A stretch of 64,000 bases of DNA from Helicoverpa zea (GCF_022581195.2 NC_061482.1:16430001-16494000), one strand, 5' to 3'. Shown: positions 42,456-53,815, counted from the stretch's first letter. The notes: generated by a model from the sequence alone, not told the origin. Made by a program: numbers and translations.

Positions 42456-42907
42456 TTCGACTATCATTAATACAAAATAATACATAAAGTTCATAATTCA
42501 TTAAATTAATAAAGCTAAAACTCCATTGTATTGCGATAAATATTGTATGTGCGCTCGATAGATGGCGTTGTACCTGTCTGAATCGCGCTATGGTTTCGTT
42601 ACAAAGCGCAGTCTAAGTAGTACTTCAAAATAATTCGATAATTTTCATTTGATAGCGCCATCTGTCTATGAAAAACCATTTCGAAACTAAAAAATATTGT
42701 AGTGATAATTGATATTCGGAGAACTTTACGTGTTATTTAGTTTAGTTTAGTTATAGTTTGTAAGTTAGTAGATATATATTTATTTAGTTAGTTATTTGTT
42801 AGTTAGTTTAGTTCTATTTAGTTTGTTAGTTATTTATTATACATATATATATATAAGTTTAAGCCCTATTAATATATTGTTATAGTAGTAATTGTAAATA
42901 TAGTGTA
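42456..42907. other. Leader of the OTU frame
   Basis: GATAGATGGCGTTGTACCTG and, 110 bp on, GATAGCGCCATCTGTC form a loose inverted pair. A TTAGT-rich tract (42730-42840) follows, then the ATG at 42908. It may hold the promoter or 5' UTR of the Helitron gene; no signal is clear enough to call. Confidence 0.35.
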
Positions 42908-43438
42908 ATGGAACGTGAAATATTGTACATAAATGGCGACCTTTGTCCACACAGAGTCATCTCTATTCCTGGAGATGGGTCGTGTTTATTTCATTCGTTG
43001 TCATACTGCATGTATGGGAGTTTTCAGTCGTCAAACGATATTAGGCGTGCTGTCGTCCATTATGTAGTGGAGAATTGGGATGATATGCAAGTCTATACCT
43101 GCGACGAACGTGGAGACGTTTATATCAATGCAGATATGTATTCAGCTGCAATGCTGAAAACAACCACCTATGGATCCGTATCCGAACTTAAAGCGGCCGC
43201 TGCATTGTATCCCTTTATTTTCCAAGTTTATCAAAATGATCGTTTGCAGGGATCATTCGGTGATGATCCTAGGAAACCAGTGAAACGTTTACGATTTACT
43301 GGGATTTTTTTAGGAGGTCATTACGAAGTACTCGTTCCCGATAATTACTCCATAGTATCAGATCTTCAGGTAGATGAAAATACTTCTGATTCTCCTAGCT
43401 CGACCCAAGCTAGTGAAAAAAAAAACGGTTGTCTGTAA
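42908..43438 (+). pseudogene. OTU-domain cysteine protease of a Helitron
   Basis: 176 codons. GDGSCLFHSLSYCMYGS near residues 22-38 holds the catalytic Cys (C26). GGHYEVLVPDN near residue 138 holds the catalytic His. Spacing fits an OTU deubiquitinase-type domain. The C-terminus is a serine-rich linker (DENTSDSPSSTQASEKKNGC). Downstream of a MITE, an AT-hook-like run and a helicase motif follow in the same orientation. Helitrons of insects and other animals often encode OTU domains, so this is best read as part of a broken Helitron protein rather than a host deubiquitinase. The OTU part itself is uninterrupted. Confidence 0.8.
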
Positions 43439-43461
43439 AGTCGGTTTACTGACGATAGTCG

Positions 43462-43667
43462 AACGTGACAACGTCATAAGAAATTGATCGTCAGATGTCG
43501 AACGCTGCCGAAAGCGGAGGCCGATCGTGCCTCTTTGTCACTCGTTGCGTGCTCTTGCTTGCACTTCAAGCCTTAAACGGAACGCCTCAGAGCGAGGTAA
43601 CGCCGCATGAGTCATGTTTTTTCGTGCGTGCAGCCGGCTCCATCGATTTATAAGACGTTGTCACGTC
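43462..43667. mobile_element. MITE with ACGTGACAACGTC ends
   Basis: Left ACGTGACAACGTCATAAGAA, right (reverse complement) ACGTGACAACGTCTTATAAA. The interior is GC-rich (GAACGCCTCAGAGCGAGGTA). It separates the OTU frame from the helicase remnant. Confidence 0.75.
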
Positions 43668-43671
43668 AAAA

Positions 43672-43920
43672 AATCGTAAAAGTGCGGGAAGGCCTAAAAA
43701 ACTTAAACGTGGCAGGCCAAAAACCTCAAATATCTCTATTCCCCATATGCATGCTATAACCATACATAAGAGTCAGGGGCTGAACCTAAACAATGCAATG
43801 ATGGATATAGGTTCTTCAGTTTTTACCTGTGGTCAAGCATACCCAAGTGGCCCTTTCAAGAGTGACTAGTTTGGGTGGATTACATTTAATAAATGTGAAT
43901 TTTAGTATATAGAATCAAAG
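43672..43920 (+). pseudogene. Helitron AT-hook and helicase motif VI remnant
   Basis: One frame reads KSAGRPKKLKRGRPKTS, with GRPK cores like AT-hooks. It continues SIPHMHAITIHKSQGLNLNN, AMMDIGSSVF and CGQAY. A 4-base insertion (CCAA) near 43840 shifts the frame, after which VALSRVTSLGGLHLINVNFS follows. This is the end of a PIF1-like helicase, the motor of Helitrons. The broken frame and the MITE upstream show it is dead. Confidence 0.8.
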
Positions 43921-44044
43921 CTCAGTAGACAGCAATAGCTGAATATAATCGACTCCGAAGTATATATCGCCCAGACTTGTCTACCTTAGAAGTAACGAAG
44001 CCTCAGAGAAGAAACAAAAGAGATAGAGATAGAGAATGGGTTCT

Positions 44045-45305
44045 ATTGGTTCACGCAAATTGAAAATAAATTCGGGGTTCCGCAGGGTAGCATTTTAGGA
44101 CCATTGCTTTTTCTTATTTATATAAATGATCTCCCAGACGTAACCAACTATACCTGCACACTTTTTGCTGACGATGTATCGGTAACTATACCTAAATTAG
44201 AGAAAAATTATGAGGATGAAATCAACTGTACAATAAATGAAATAGCCAAGTGGATGGAAAATAATAATTTAAAACCTAATGTAGACAAAACAAATTACAT
44301 ACTATTTTACAATAAAGATGCAACTATCATCCTCCGAGCCTTTTTCCCAATCATGTTGGGGTCGGCTTCCAGTCTAACCGGATTCAGCTGAGTACCAGTG
44401 CTTTACAAGAAGCGACTGCCTATCTGACCTCCTCAACCCAGTTACCCGGGCAACCCGATACCCCTTGGTTAGACTGGTGTCAGACTTACTGGCTTCTGAC
44501 TACCCGTAACGACTGTAAAGGATGTTCAATGACAGCCGGGACCTACAGTTTAACGTGCCATCCGAAACACAGCCAATGGTGTCTAAGATATACTTAGAAA
44601 GTACATACAGACTTAGAAAAGTTGCATTGGTACTTGCCTGACCTGGGATCGAACCCGCGCCCTCATACTTGAGAGATTGGTCCTTTACCCACTAGGCCAC
44701 CACGACTTGCAACTAAAACGAGCCTAAACTTAAAACTAAATAACAAATCATTAAATAAAACGGACAAAACCACCTTTCTAGGAATGGTTCTTGATGAACG
44801 ATGTTCGTGGAGCGGTCATGTGGAAAAAGTGTGCGGAAAAATCGACAGATTTGCATATGCTTTGTGGCGATTAGGTAATGTTTCCACAAAACAGGCGACT
44901 ATGCAAGCCTACCATGCATATGTCGCATCAGTATTAAGATATGGCATTTTAATATGGGGAAACTCGGTGCATGTTGGCAAAGTTTTTGTCTCACAAAAAC
45001 GGTGTATTCGAGCTATTTGTAATGTGGATAATTTAACATCATGCAAACCGCTTTTCAAACAGCTAAAAATTCTAACACTTGCATGCATTTATATAGAGGA
45101 AGTTTGCAAATTTACAAAATTGTATGAAGATATGTTTAAGAAACTTGGTGATGATTGCACATTTAACTGTAGATTCCCAAAGAAATTAAATTTACCATTT
45201 ATGAGAACCGAATTGTACCGTAGAAATTGTTACCCAATGTGCATTCGAATATACAATAAGCTACCATCTCGCATTAAAGACCTACCAATGAGTAAAGGAC
45301 CATGA
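44045..45305 (+). pseudogene. Jockey-like reverse transcriptase split by a SINE
   Basis: Left part: FGVPQGSILGPLLFLIYIND, then TLFADDVSV, the catalytic FADD. Right part (from 44716): FLGMVLDERCSWSGHVEKVC, then YVASVLRYGILIWGNSVHVG and IYNKLPSRIKDLP. A full-length SINE at 44327-44707 interrupts the frame between YNKDATI and the next residues. The copy lacks both its 5' half and its 3' UTR; the 3' side stops at about 45305, next to an oppositely oriented RTE. Apart from the SINE, the reading frame is well kept. Confidence 0.88.
44327..44707 (-). mobile_element. Full-length tRNA-headed SINE (381 bp)
   Basis: Minus strand. The head starts at 44707 (AGTCGTGGTGGCCTAGTGGG), the B box is near 44650, and the tail (GGCTCGGAGGATGA) ends at 44327. 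TGCAACTA flanks it at 44319-44326 and 44708-44715, an 8-bp TSD. This is the best reference copy of the family in the window. The longer tail segments in array units 6 and 8 belong to the same family. Confidence 0.92.
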
Positions 45306-45317
45306 GTCAAATTGGGC

Positions 45318-47198
45318 TCATTGTCCAACAGAGTTATAGCATATGCCGTTGTGAAGGTTTACTCTTGAGAACAGCTTATATACGTGGCTTAGGAGGGAAA
45401 TGGGTCGATAGTTCTTCAACTGGGTTTTGTCTCCCTTTTTGAAGAACAGGACGACAACACTCCTACTCCACGCCTCTGGAGTTCTCCCTTCAAACAGGAC
45501 GGCATTAAAAAACTTCTGGAGCTCCCCCAGTACGGGCTTACCTCCTGCTTTTAAAAGCTCTGTTGTAATGCCATCCTCGCCAGGGGCTTTTCCATTTTTG
45601 AGCTGTCTCAGAGCGATCTCGATTTCGCCACTGCTGACTTCTGGCAGGTCTTCGGTGAAATGGCGTGTTAATGTGGCTCTAGAATCCTCATTTCCGGGAT
45701 CAGGTCGAGATGCATGCGATGCGTATAACCGGCCATAGAAATTTTCCACTTCCGAAAGGACTGCCGGCACCGAAGAAACGACTTCTCCACTTGTTGTGGT
45801 CAGCTTCGTCAAGTGGCTTCTTCCAAGAGATTGTACGAACACCTTTGACCCCCGATTCAGCTCAATTGCTCTTTCAATGTCAAGAGTATTGGAGCACCGG
45901 AGGTCGCGTCGTACGTGCTTGTTGATCTCTTGGTTTAGAGCCCGCTTAGCTGACGAAGTGACAGGCGGGTTTTCACGTCGTTTCTTCATAAGCCCTAATG
46001 TCTCTTCCGAAAGCTTTGATTTCTTGCCCTTACGCTGCATGTTACAGAATCTCGAACCTTCCTCCCTGAGGATCCGAACCACATATTCGTGGTTCTGGTT
46101 AACGTCTGTTGTGGTTTCCACGGCGGCAAATCGGTTCTCCAGATTTGACTGGAACGTTTCGGATCCTGTCATGGTTTGGAGCAGTGTTGGTCGGAGCCTG
46201 GCCTTCATCAGACGGAAACGTTCGGCCTTGAAGTTGATATTCAGAGAGCCTCGGACAAGTCGGTGATCGCTACCGGTATTAAACCTATTGATCACGGAGA
46301 CGTCTCTGAATATGTGCTTCTTGTTCGTCATGATGAAGTCAATCTCATTTTTAGTCATAGTGTCGGGGCTTTGCCACGTCCACTTCCTTTGGGGCTGCTT
46401 TTTGAAAAAGGAGTTCATCAAAAAGAGCCCCTCGCGTTCAAGGAAGTTGACGAGCATTTGCCCCCTATGATTCCTGCTTCCAAATCCATGGGATCCTACT
46501 GCCGATTCGCCGCAAATCTGTACTCCCACTTTAGCGTTAAAGTCCCCCATGACAACGGTGTAATGGGTCTTTGTAGTGAAGTGGAGGGCCCTTGATATAT
46601 CATCAAACATATCCTCCACTTCATCGTCTGAATGTGTCGAGGTCGGTGCGTACACTTGCACTACCTTGAGGCTATACCTGTCGGTGAGCTTTATGATAAG
46701 GTACGCTACCCTGTTCGACACACTAGACACCTCCACAACGTTATCAGCTAGGGACTTATTAACCAGAAACCCAACGCCACCTTGGGATTGTTGGTCTCCC
46801 TCTCGGAAGTACATTAGGTGACCTGATTCGAGGGTTATGGTGTCCTCCCCCTCTCTTCGAACTTCACATAACCCTAATATGTGCCACCTAATCTTCCCAA
46901 GTTCCACCTCGAGTTGCGCCAGATGCGAGTCAAGCCGTAGCGTGCGGCCGTTGTACGTCGCAAGAGTCAGTTGTGTTTGGTGGCCTCCCGTAACCCGGAG
47001 ATTCTTCGCACCCCCTGTCCCACCGTAACCACGGTCGCCACCGTGACCGGGAATAGCGGGACTGCCGGGAACTAGGGGCCGTGGCTTTTTTGTTCTGCAC
47101 ATTAGAGGAATATAGCCTACTGCTATCACGCTGGCCAGACGGGTTGATAGAGGGTTTTTTTCCGAGTTTTCCTTCTCTCGCACTGGTGTTCGGTGCAA
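45318..47198 (-). pseudogene. RTE endonuclease and start of reverse transcriptase
   Basis: A 626-codon open frame. GLCEVRREGEDT, GGVGFLVNKSL, VVQVYAPTSTHSDDE, VVMGDFNAKVG, KNEIDFIMTNKKH and GSDHRLVRGSL mark a complete endonuclease. After a linker, APGEDGITTELLKAGG and LKNYRPISLLSHVYKLFSRV begin the reverse transcriptase. It then passes into unrelated sequence and stops. The catalytic FADD part is missing. The frame is remarkably clean, with no stop in 1.88 kb, so the deletion is recent compared with the point-mutation age of the neighbours. Confidence 0.9.
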
Positions 47199-47260
47199 TT
47201 TTCTCCATTAGTCGACTTCTACGACACCCACTGGAAGAAGGGGGTAGCGACATGTGTATT
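45377..47260 (-). mobile_element. RTE-clade LINE, 3'-truncated
   Basis: Minus strand. The 5' side is present (GGTGTCGTAGAAGTCGACTA near 47205-47235), the 3' half is absent. LINEs are normally truncated at the 5' end, so loss of the 3' end points to a later deletion. The break lies next to the cut end of the plus-strand LINE at 45305. Confidence 0.8.
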
Positions 47261-47484
47261 CTTAAGCCGTCGCTACACGGCTATACAATAGACATTATTA
47301 ATTGTATAATATATTTTTGCAGATAATTTCAATTATTGCGAGTGCTGTGGCTGTAAAATGAAAAATAATACTTATTACCAGATAGAGATGTGAGGATATA
47401 CCTACATACATTCACAATAGTTATTATTATTTGAATATTTATCTATTATAATATATTTTCTCCTTTAAGGTCGATAACGAAGAG

Positions 47485-47736
47485 TTGAATGTTAGAACTT
47501 ATGAAAATATTATTTACAACTCATTTCGAGAAGCTGCTCAAGCAAGAGGGCTCCTTTTTGACGATCAAGAATGGGAAAGATGTTTGAATGAAGCAATTGA
47601 TTTTAAACTTCCTCGGCAATTATTTCGAGTTCGAAGATTCGATGATGTAAAAATTCAAATTATCAATACCACTGAACAAGGCTTCAAAGGTGATAAATAT
47701 TTATCAAAAAATGTTATATATAGAGAAATTTTGTGA
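47485..47736 (+). pseudogene. Helitron helicase fragment
   Basis: TYENIIYNSFREAAQARGLL then FDDQEWERCLNEAIDFKLPR. The SFREAA.ARGLL.DD.EW block is the hallmark just after the helicase core start in Helitron proteins. It then departs into FINTTEQ-like and KGDKYLSKNVIYREIL sequence, which I cannot place with certainty. Stop at 47736. Confidence 0.75.
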
Positions 47737-48772
47737 TAATCAACCTCTGATGTATAATAGAGAATATTTTTTTATAAGTACCTTTGCCAAATTCTCGGAT
47801 AAGTACTCATTGTAAAATTACAATTTACATACTTCCTAATATTATTCTTGATTTAGCCAATTTGGATAAAGAACCACAATTTCATATTTTATTTTTAAAA
47901 TTAGTAAGTACTTATCTACCTGTCAAAGTAAAGAAAAAGACTGAGTGCTTAAAACAAAGAGGTTTACACAGAGTAAACCTTAAAAATTATATGTTTTGTT
48001 AATTTGTGTTAGTTTATTTTGAATGTTAATTTGAAATAAAAATAATTTGTGTAAAAACTTTTGCAGTTTTTATTTATTATATTTATTAAACATAACGAAC
48101 GAAGCTATACGAATCTATGCCTTGCTTATTCCTTTAATATTCCTTGAGACCCGATGACTACAGAAAGGAGATGGCCAAATTTTCATAGTAAAAAAACCCA
48201 GAATCGACAGCAATGAAATGCTTACCAATAGGTTCATTATGATAGACCTTTGATGGTGGCAAAAACTCCAGCCTGAAATCCATGGGGTATAGGAGCTATA
48301 TCATATTTTCACAAAAATAGGTCGTTGAATTTATATTTGATTTTAAAGATCATTTACATCAAGGAACATAAAAACAAATCTATGTACACTAAGATTATAC
48401 TAGCCAATAGTAATATCCCCATAGTTACTGAGATTGCCTGGTGATTAAAAGGTCTTATATTTAACCACTCCAAACACGAAAGCACCGACCTTACATACTT
48501 GGAGAGGTTTCGCAGTTATATGCAACCTTCACAACTGGCTATGAAACGTCTTTTTAAAAATTGTCTTTGAAAATCGCGCCATGTGACATTGTCAAATGTA
48601 ACAAATGACTAAGCGATGCAAAACGGTCCAATCATGAGTCTGCATTCAACTTCTAATGAACATGAAACAGTAAAAGTAAACTTTTCTGTGAACTAAAATC
48701 ATGATCGAAAAAACGCTATAAAAAGAGAACAAGTTACAACCCTTTTTTCATTTTCTTTTAACGACGTCACGA
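47737..48772. other. No recognised feature
   Basis: A 72-codon frame at 47784-48002 follows the Helitron piece and could be its tail, but I do not recognise it. The rest is AT-rich and featureless. Confidence 0.35.
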
Positions 48773-48940
48773 CGTCAAAAATCATCAAATGACCCCTCCC
48801 GCTGTGGGCTAGCAGCGGTGAGGGAGTGTCAGACTCTTACTGACTAAAAACCGTCGTGTTCCGTCATAGGCCTTTTATGTGCCAGGGCCGCGGTATCTCT
48901 TTCGAACAACCCGCAGCCCCGGCAACAACCCGCAGCGACG
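48773..48940 (-). mobile_element. R1-clade LINE 3' UTR fragment
   Basis: GTCAAAAATCATCAAATGAC, GGTGAGGGAGTGTCAGACTC and CATAGGCCTTTTATGTGCCA match the 3' UTR of the LINE at 14652. A T-rich run precedes it at 48745-48757 and GACGTCAC is duplicated at its start. Only about 165 bp were copied. Confidence 0.8.
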
Positions 48941-50341
48941 GCGTCAAGTTATAACCTTATCTATGCTTACAATTTTCGAGAGTTGCCCCGATTTCTCAAG
49001 GTTTCCATCATCAGATCCTTTCGACCAAAAACAAACATCCAAATTGAGAACCACCTCCTTTTTTGGGATTTGGTTAAAAATATTTGGTGACTTTAAAATC
49101 AATCAATTATTATTATTGTTTCTCATCATCAGTACATGACTGTGGTAGTTACAAATTGCATTATATTTCAGAACGCCTGGCTTACCCTCCGCCGAAACAA
49201 AAATCTTAGAATTGTTGAGAAATAATATAAGAATAAATTAAAATTCCGTAATAGGTAATAAAAATTCAAATAAAGTTAAAAATTATTACGAATGACGCAA
49301 CACCAAAATAAATAATACATATAAAAATGTAATGCTAAAAACTTTCATAAAACTTAAATTATAAAATTTCATAACAACAAAAACAAATTGAACCTATAAT
49401 TTAAAATTAAGAAATAAAATTGAAATAAGTTGCTATTAAAAAATATATATAAAATTGGTATTCGATTATTACATATCCGATTTAGGTATCGAATGCACAC
49501 CGCTGATTGACTTTGATCTTGTAAATTGTTCATTTTTATTGTGTATTTTATGTGCTGATCTTTTAGTTATTGAACATAAATAAATGCACAAAATGTGTTG
49601 CAACGGATTGAAAATGTTATAAATACGACGTTTGTGTTGTGTTTGAGAAAGTGATGCGATTATTTATTGGTAAGTTTTCACCAAATTCGAAATGCCTAAC
49701 TTTTCGATAGACTTAAAAACACCGTAATTATTATCTTTTTCTGAATTAACTGACCCCATTTGACCTTCGCACGTTGTTGTCAAATAAGTGAGCTCTAAAG
49801 TTATAGTTAAAATACTTCTGATCAGGCATTACGGACTTAGAATTCATGTGTTGAAAGTTAGTACAAATTTTTGACTTCCATGTCGCGATTCAAAATATCC
49901 CTCCGAATCAACGGGTTAAAAAAAAAGAAAAACAAAAGAAGGGGAATAAAAGACGGGACTTAACTAGTCGGGTTTCGCATTTTTGGTTAGCAATATAAAT
50001 TGTGGTAATTTTGTAATTGATTTTCATAATACGGATTTGTGACGCTAGAAATAAATAGTAAATATAAACTGTAAAAGTAAACTGGTATTTCTTCTACGAG
50101 AATCCTACTATTAGTGATACTTCCACCACTGCAACCTGAAGGAGATACTGCGCCAGTTTGTTGCCGAGTCGGCTAAAATTCTGGAAGATAAATCGACCAA
50201 AACCAACATAAATGTTTTAAAAAGTCGAGAATGGAAAAATGTGACAAATAAGTAGGTAGCGACTTAATTCCTTTTTATAACGTTAGTGCGATATCGTTAC
50301 GATGATGTTTCAAATTAAGGTATTTTCAGATTAAATAAAAA
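48941..50341. other. No recognised feature
   Basis: AT-rich DNA with no convincing frame or repeat boundary. The last 15 bases (TATTTTCAG) form an acceptor-like site ahead of the SANT-type fragment. Confidence 0.35.
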
Positions 50342-50516
50342 TTGGCCTGGAAGAGGATGAAATTAGCTGCCAAGGCCAACAGAGAGCAGTTGCAGACTGG
50401 AGGCGGCAATAAGCCCTCATCACCATCTCCAGAGGACCTAGCAGTCTTGGCGATTGCTCCTCATGATTTTATGATAGAAGTCAATGACTATAACAACGAT
50501 GCAATGGTATGTAAAT
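50342..50516 (+). pseudogene. Myb/SANT-like domain fragment
   Basis: AWKRMKLAAKANREQLQTGG then GNKPSSPSPEDLAVLAIAPH and DFMIEVNDYNNDAM. The WK.MK..AK.....TGGG...P.....D..V..I pattern is the end of a Myb/SANT-like DNA-binding domain, common in PIF/Harbinger accessory proteins and in small insect gene families. It ends at ATG|GTATGTAAA, a splice-donor-like site, and an acceptor-like TTTTCAG precedes it. This looks like one exon. Confidence 0.55.
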
Positions 50517-50690
50517 ATATTAATACTAGCTGTTCCATGCAGTTTCACCGCCGTCCCGGGATACTTCTTCCCTTACCCAGATATAACATAGTCAATTCTC
50601 AGTGCTGAGTGTGTAGTTCTCAATAGTGAAAGAATTATTTAAATCAGTTCAGTAGATACGGGGCAAACAAACAACGGGGGTAAAAAGGCA
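50517..50690 (+). repeat. Dispersed lepidopteran-type repeat (ACTAGCTGTTCC)
   Basis: ACTAGCTGTTCCATGCAGTT, CCGTCCCGGGATACTTCTTC and AAATCAGTTCAGTAGATACG. The pattern is that of a very common non-autonomous repeat in Lepidoptera whose copies start CTAGCTGTTGCCCGCG and include a TCGGTTCAGT block. No ends defined. Confidence 0.5.
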
Positions 50691-50994
50691 AAAGGGGTCA
50701 AGCCACATTTTGCAATCTTAACTTTTTCATTGACCCTAACTCCACAATTTTTTCTCTTCCGAATGGTCATAGTATCTTTTTCCGAGCATGAAAAAAAGTC
50801 ACTTGCACCAAAGAATTATTTACAGATGAGATGACGGTTAAATATACTATGTATGTCTGTGGATTCAGAAAATACTCAAATAAAATTAGTTTGCCCGGAT
50901 ATTAAAAAATAATTGCTGCATGTAAAAGGAACCATTACCAATCAGTAAAGCTAAATACATGGACGGATGCCTTACGAAACCGAAAACGAATTGA

Positions 50995-51681
50995 TTGAAA
51001 CTGATGAAGAAAATTCTCGTTAATAATAATTATATGAAGTTGGGAACTAACCTCACTGCGTATCGTGATAGGATGCTGTCTCTGTTTCGGTTACTAGAGC
51101 CAGCCGTCAACGTCTCCACCCAACGACTGTCGGATCAGGTGCGGGTTATCCAGTGCAATCACAGACTGGACGACGCCGCACTTGATCGGCTGCGGTTAGA
51201 GATGCTGGGCAGCCCTATGGTCACCACCTCGTCACAGGCCGCGGTACCACCGCCACCCCCAGGCGAAATCACGCCGCGGTCCGATCTTGTTGAACGGAAT
51301 GAGGCTGATAGGGTTGAAACGGTAAGTACCCAGTGCAATGAACAGGTGAGGAGTGCTCTGGAGGATGCGATTCTGGAGTTTAGATACTCACCCGTCGAAA
51401 GCCGACCACGACTACCACGCTTGCCTATGCACAGACAAAATAGGGCGCTGATGTGTGCTCTGGATTCGCTGTTGGAAAAATATTTTGAAAACAGCGAAGA
51501 CCTCCTTGATACACACTCAATTATGTATTGCGCGGCTGTTGCAGCATGTCGTATGGCTAATGTCAAATTCCCTGACAAGGACAGAGCCACACGACCAAAG
51601 TTAGTGGTACCAGCCTGGCAGTGCAGGATTGAGCGTCGTATCGAGGGGGCCAGAGTACAAACTATATCGCTGGGAGGGTAA
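50995..51681 (+). pseudogene. N-terminal part of R2-group LINE protein
   Basis: A 228-codon frame with no zinc finger visible. It has a proline run (AAVPPPPPGEIT) and LEKYFENSEDLLDTHSIMYC. It stops at the start of the hairpin at 51690. Assigned to the LINE by position and orientation only; homology is not certain. Confidence 0.45.
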
Positions 51682-51689
51682 TACCCGTC

Positions 51690-51747
51690 TATACCTTCGA
51701 ATACGGCTCGCCCGTCTGTGCATGGGCGAGCCGTATTCGAAGGTATA
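51690..51747. repeat. Perfect 24-bp hairpin inside the LINE
   Basis: Arms 51690-51713 and 51724-51747 are exact reverse complements with a 10-nt loop (GTCTGTGCAT). The flanks (TACCCGTC / GACGGGTA) extend the pairing after a 3-nt bulge. The arm reads CCTTCGAATACGGCTCGCCC. It lies where the N-terminal frame breaks, so a short inverted duplication probably caused the lesion. Confidence 0.85.
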
Positions 51748-51836
51748 AACGACGGGTAGAACGTTACACCCAGAATCGTATGTTCCAGAGTGACCAAAGG
51801 TGGGTATATAGAACTTGAGAGCAACCTGAGCAATGC

Positions 51837-53815
51837 GTGATGGACGGGCGCCGACCGGATGATGATGCCACAAACATGTTTTGGCGCAACCTCTGGTCGA
51901 CGCCCGTCTGTCACGAGGAGGGTGACTGGACACGTGATGTTGAGCGAAAGTGTGAAAAAATACCAGAAATGGAAGAGGTTAATATTACCTCCTCCGACGT
52001 AGCTTATGCAGTCCGTCCGATGCAGAATTGGAAATCACCAGGGCCGGACGGACTGCACAATTTCTGGTTAAAGTGGCTGCAAAGTTCGCACTCCTGCTTA
52101 GCATCACAGTTTCAGTCATCCTTAGAAGGCGCCTTCCACAGTTTCTAATAACAGGGATTACCCACCTGCTCTATAAATCAGGTAGTACCGCGGAACCCAA
52201 AAATTATAGACCGATCACTTGTTTACCGACGGTCTATAAACTTCTTACATCTATTTTGAGATTAAAAATAAATCAACATATTGAAAAATATTCAATTATG
52301 TCAACTTCTCAAAATGGATGTAAGAAGGGGCCCCGTGCTACTAAGGAGCTGGTCCTCACTGATATGGTCATCAGCCAATAGGTTCGGCGATCCCGAAAGA
52401 ATTTGTCGACATGTTGGATAGACTATAAGAAGGCCTACGACTCGGTCCCCCATACATGGCTTAAGAGGGTATTGGAGTTGTATAAAATAAACTCAACTCT
52501 ACGTGCCTTTCTTGCGTCATGTATGGAGCAATGGAGAACGGTTCTTCACTATCCAGGATGTCGAGAAATTGAAGGGACCGGCCATCCTATTAAGATCGAG
52601 CGGGGAATTTTCCAGGGTGACAGTTTGAGTCCACTTTGGTTTTGCCTGGCCTTGAACCCTTTGAGCACATTGCTAGAGGGCTCGGGGTTGGGCTATCCTT
52701 TGCGGAGAGGGGGTCAGGTTATATCCCATTTGCTTCACATGGACGATCTGAAACTGTTTGCCACCACAGAATTGCTGACCACAGAACGAATGCTTCACCC
52801 ACGATCGTCAGTGATGATACTGTACATTCCACGGAAATGTGGAGGACGAGGCTTTTTAAATGCAAAGACGCTCCACAACCATGAGGTGTGTAGTCTCAGA
52901 GAATATTTTCTCAAAAGCGACGTGGGTATGCACCGTGATATGGTGGCAGTGGACAGAGGACTCACCCCGCTGTCGTTGGCAAATGAGAACTGGCGCAAAC
53001 CTGTCGTACTAACTACCCACGATCGCAAGGAGGTATGGCAGAGCAAACAGCTACACGGACGCTTCTTCGGGGCTCTTCATGGCCCCGATGTAGACTTCAA
53101 AGCGTCCGTATCTTGGCTACGCTTCGGTGACTTGTTTGGAGAAACCGAAGGGTTTATATGTGCAATTATGGACGAAATTATCCTTACGAATAACTATCGG
53201 AGATATATCGTGAAAGACGGGACGGTTGACATATGTCGGGCATGTCATCATCCGGGTGAGTCTATCAGACATATTATATCTGGTTGTTCTCGTTTGGATA
53301 ATGGTGAATACTTGCACAGACATAACCAAGTGGCCAAGATCATCCACCAGCAGCTTGCTCTGCAATACAACCTTGTAGACCTTGAGGTACCGTACTACAA
53401 GTATGCGCCCGACCCAGTTCTCGAAAAGGACCATATCACGTTGTACTGGGATCGATCTATCATCACTGACAGGACTATTGTAGCCAATAAGCCTGATATA
53501 GTGGTGATAGATCGATTAGCGCGCCGCGCGATGATAATCGATGTCGCCGTTCCGCATGACGAGAACCTCGTGAAAGCAGAGAAAAAGAAACAAATAAAGT
53601 ATCTCGACTTAGCGCACGAGGTTGTCGCCATGTGGAGTGTCGACACGGCTGTTATTGTGCCGATTGTCGTTACGGCCAATGGTTTAATAGCCAAGAGCCT
53701 CGACGAACACCTCAGGAGGCTCTCGTTGGGCGGCTGGATCAAGGGACTGATTCAGAAGGCAGTACTCCTTGATACGGCACGTATTGTGAGGAGGTTTCTG
53801 TCTCTGGGACCCTAA
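51837..53815 (+). pseudogene. R2-group reverse transcriptase and REL endonuclease
   Basis: MQNWKSPGPDGLHNFWLKWL, then (frameshift near 52060) KNYRPITCLPTVYKLLTSIL, a TAG at 52379-52381, then in the same frame STCWIDYKKAYDSVPHTWLK, GIFQGDSLSPLWFCLALNP and HMDDLKLFA (catalytic DD). Directly after it the thumb region is missing: LLTTERMLHPRSSVM leads at once into IPRKCGGRGFLNAKTLHNHE, where related proteins have a few hundred more residues. The C-terminus has a knuckle (CRACHHPGESIRHIISGC) and an endonuclease core (PDIVVIDRLARRAMIIDVAV, PHDENLVKAEKKKQIKYLDL). The final 470-codon frame is open to 53815. Confidence 0.85.

Noticed and set aside
42730..42840. Telomere-type TTAGG repeat
   Set aside because: The tract is TTAGT and TTTAGT rich without a regular TTAGG unit.
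45427..46595. Plus-strand frames over the RTE LINE
   Set aside because: Antisense to a 626-codon endonuclease/reverse transcriptase frame with many known motifs.
51159..51914. 251-codon minus-strand frame over the R2-group LINE
   Set aside because: It reads through the hairpin and has no family features; the plus strand carries the LINE order.
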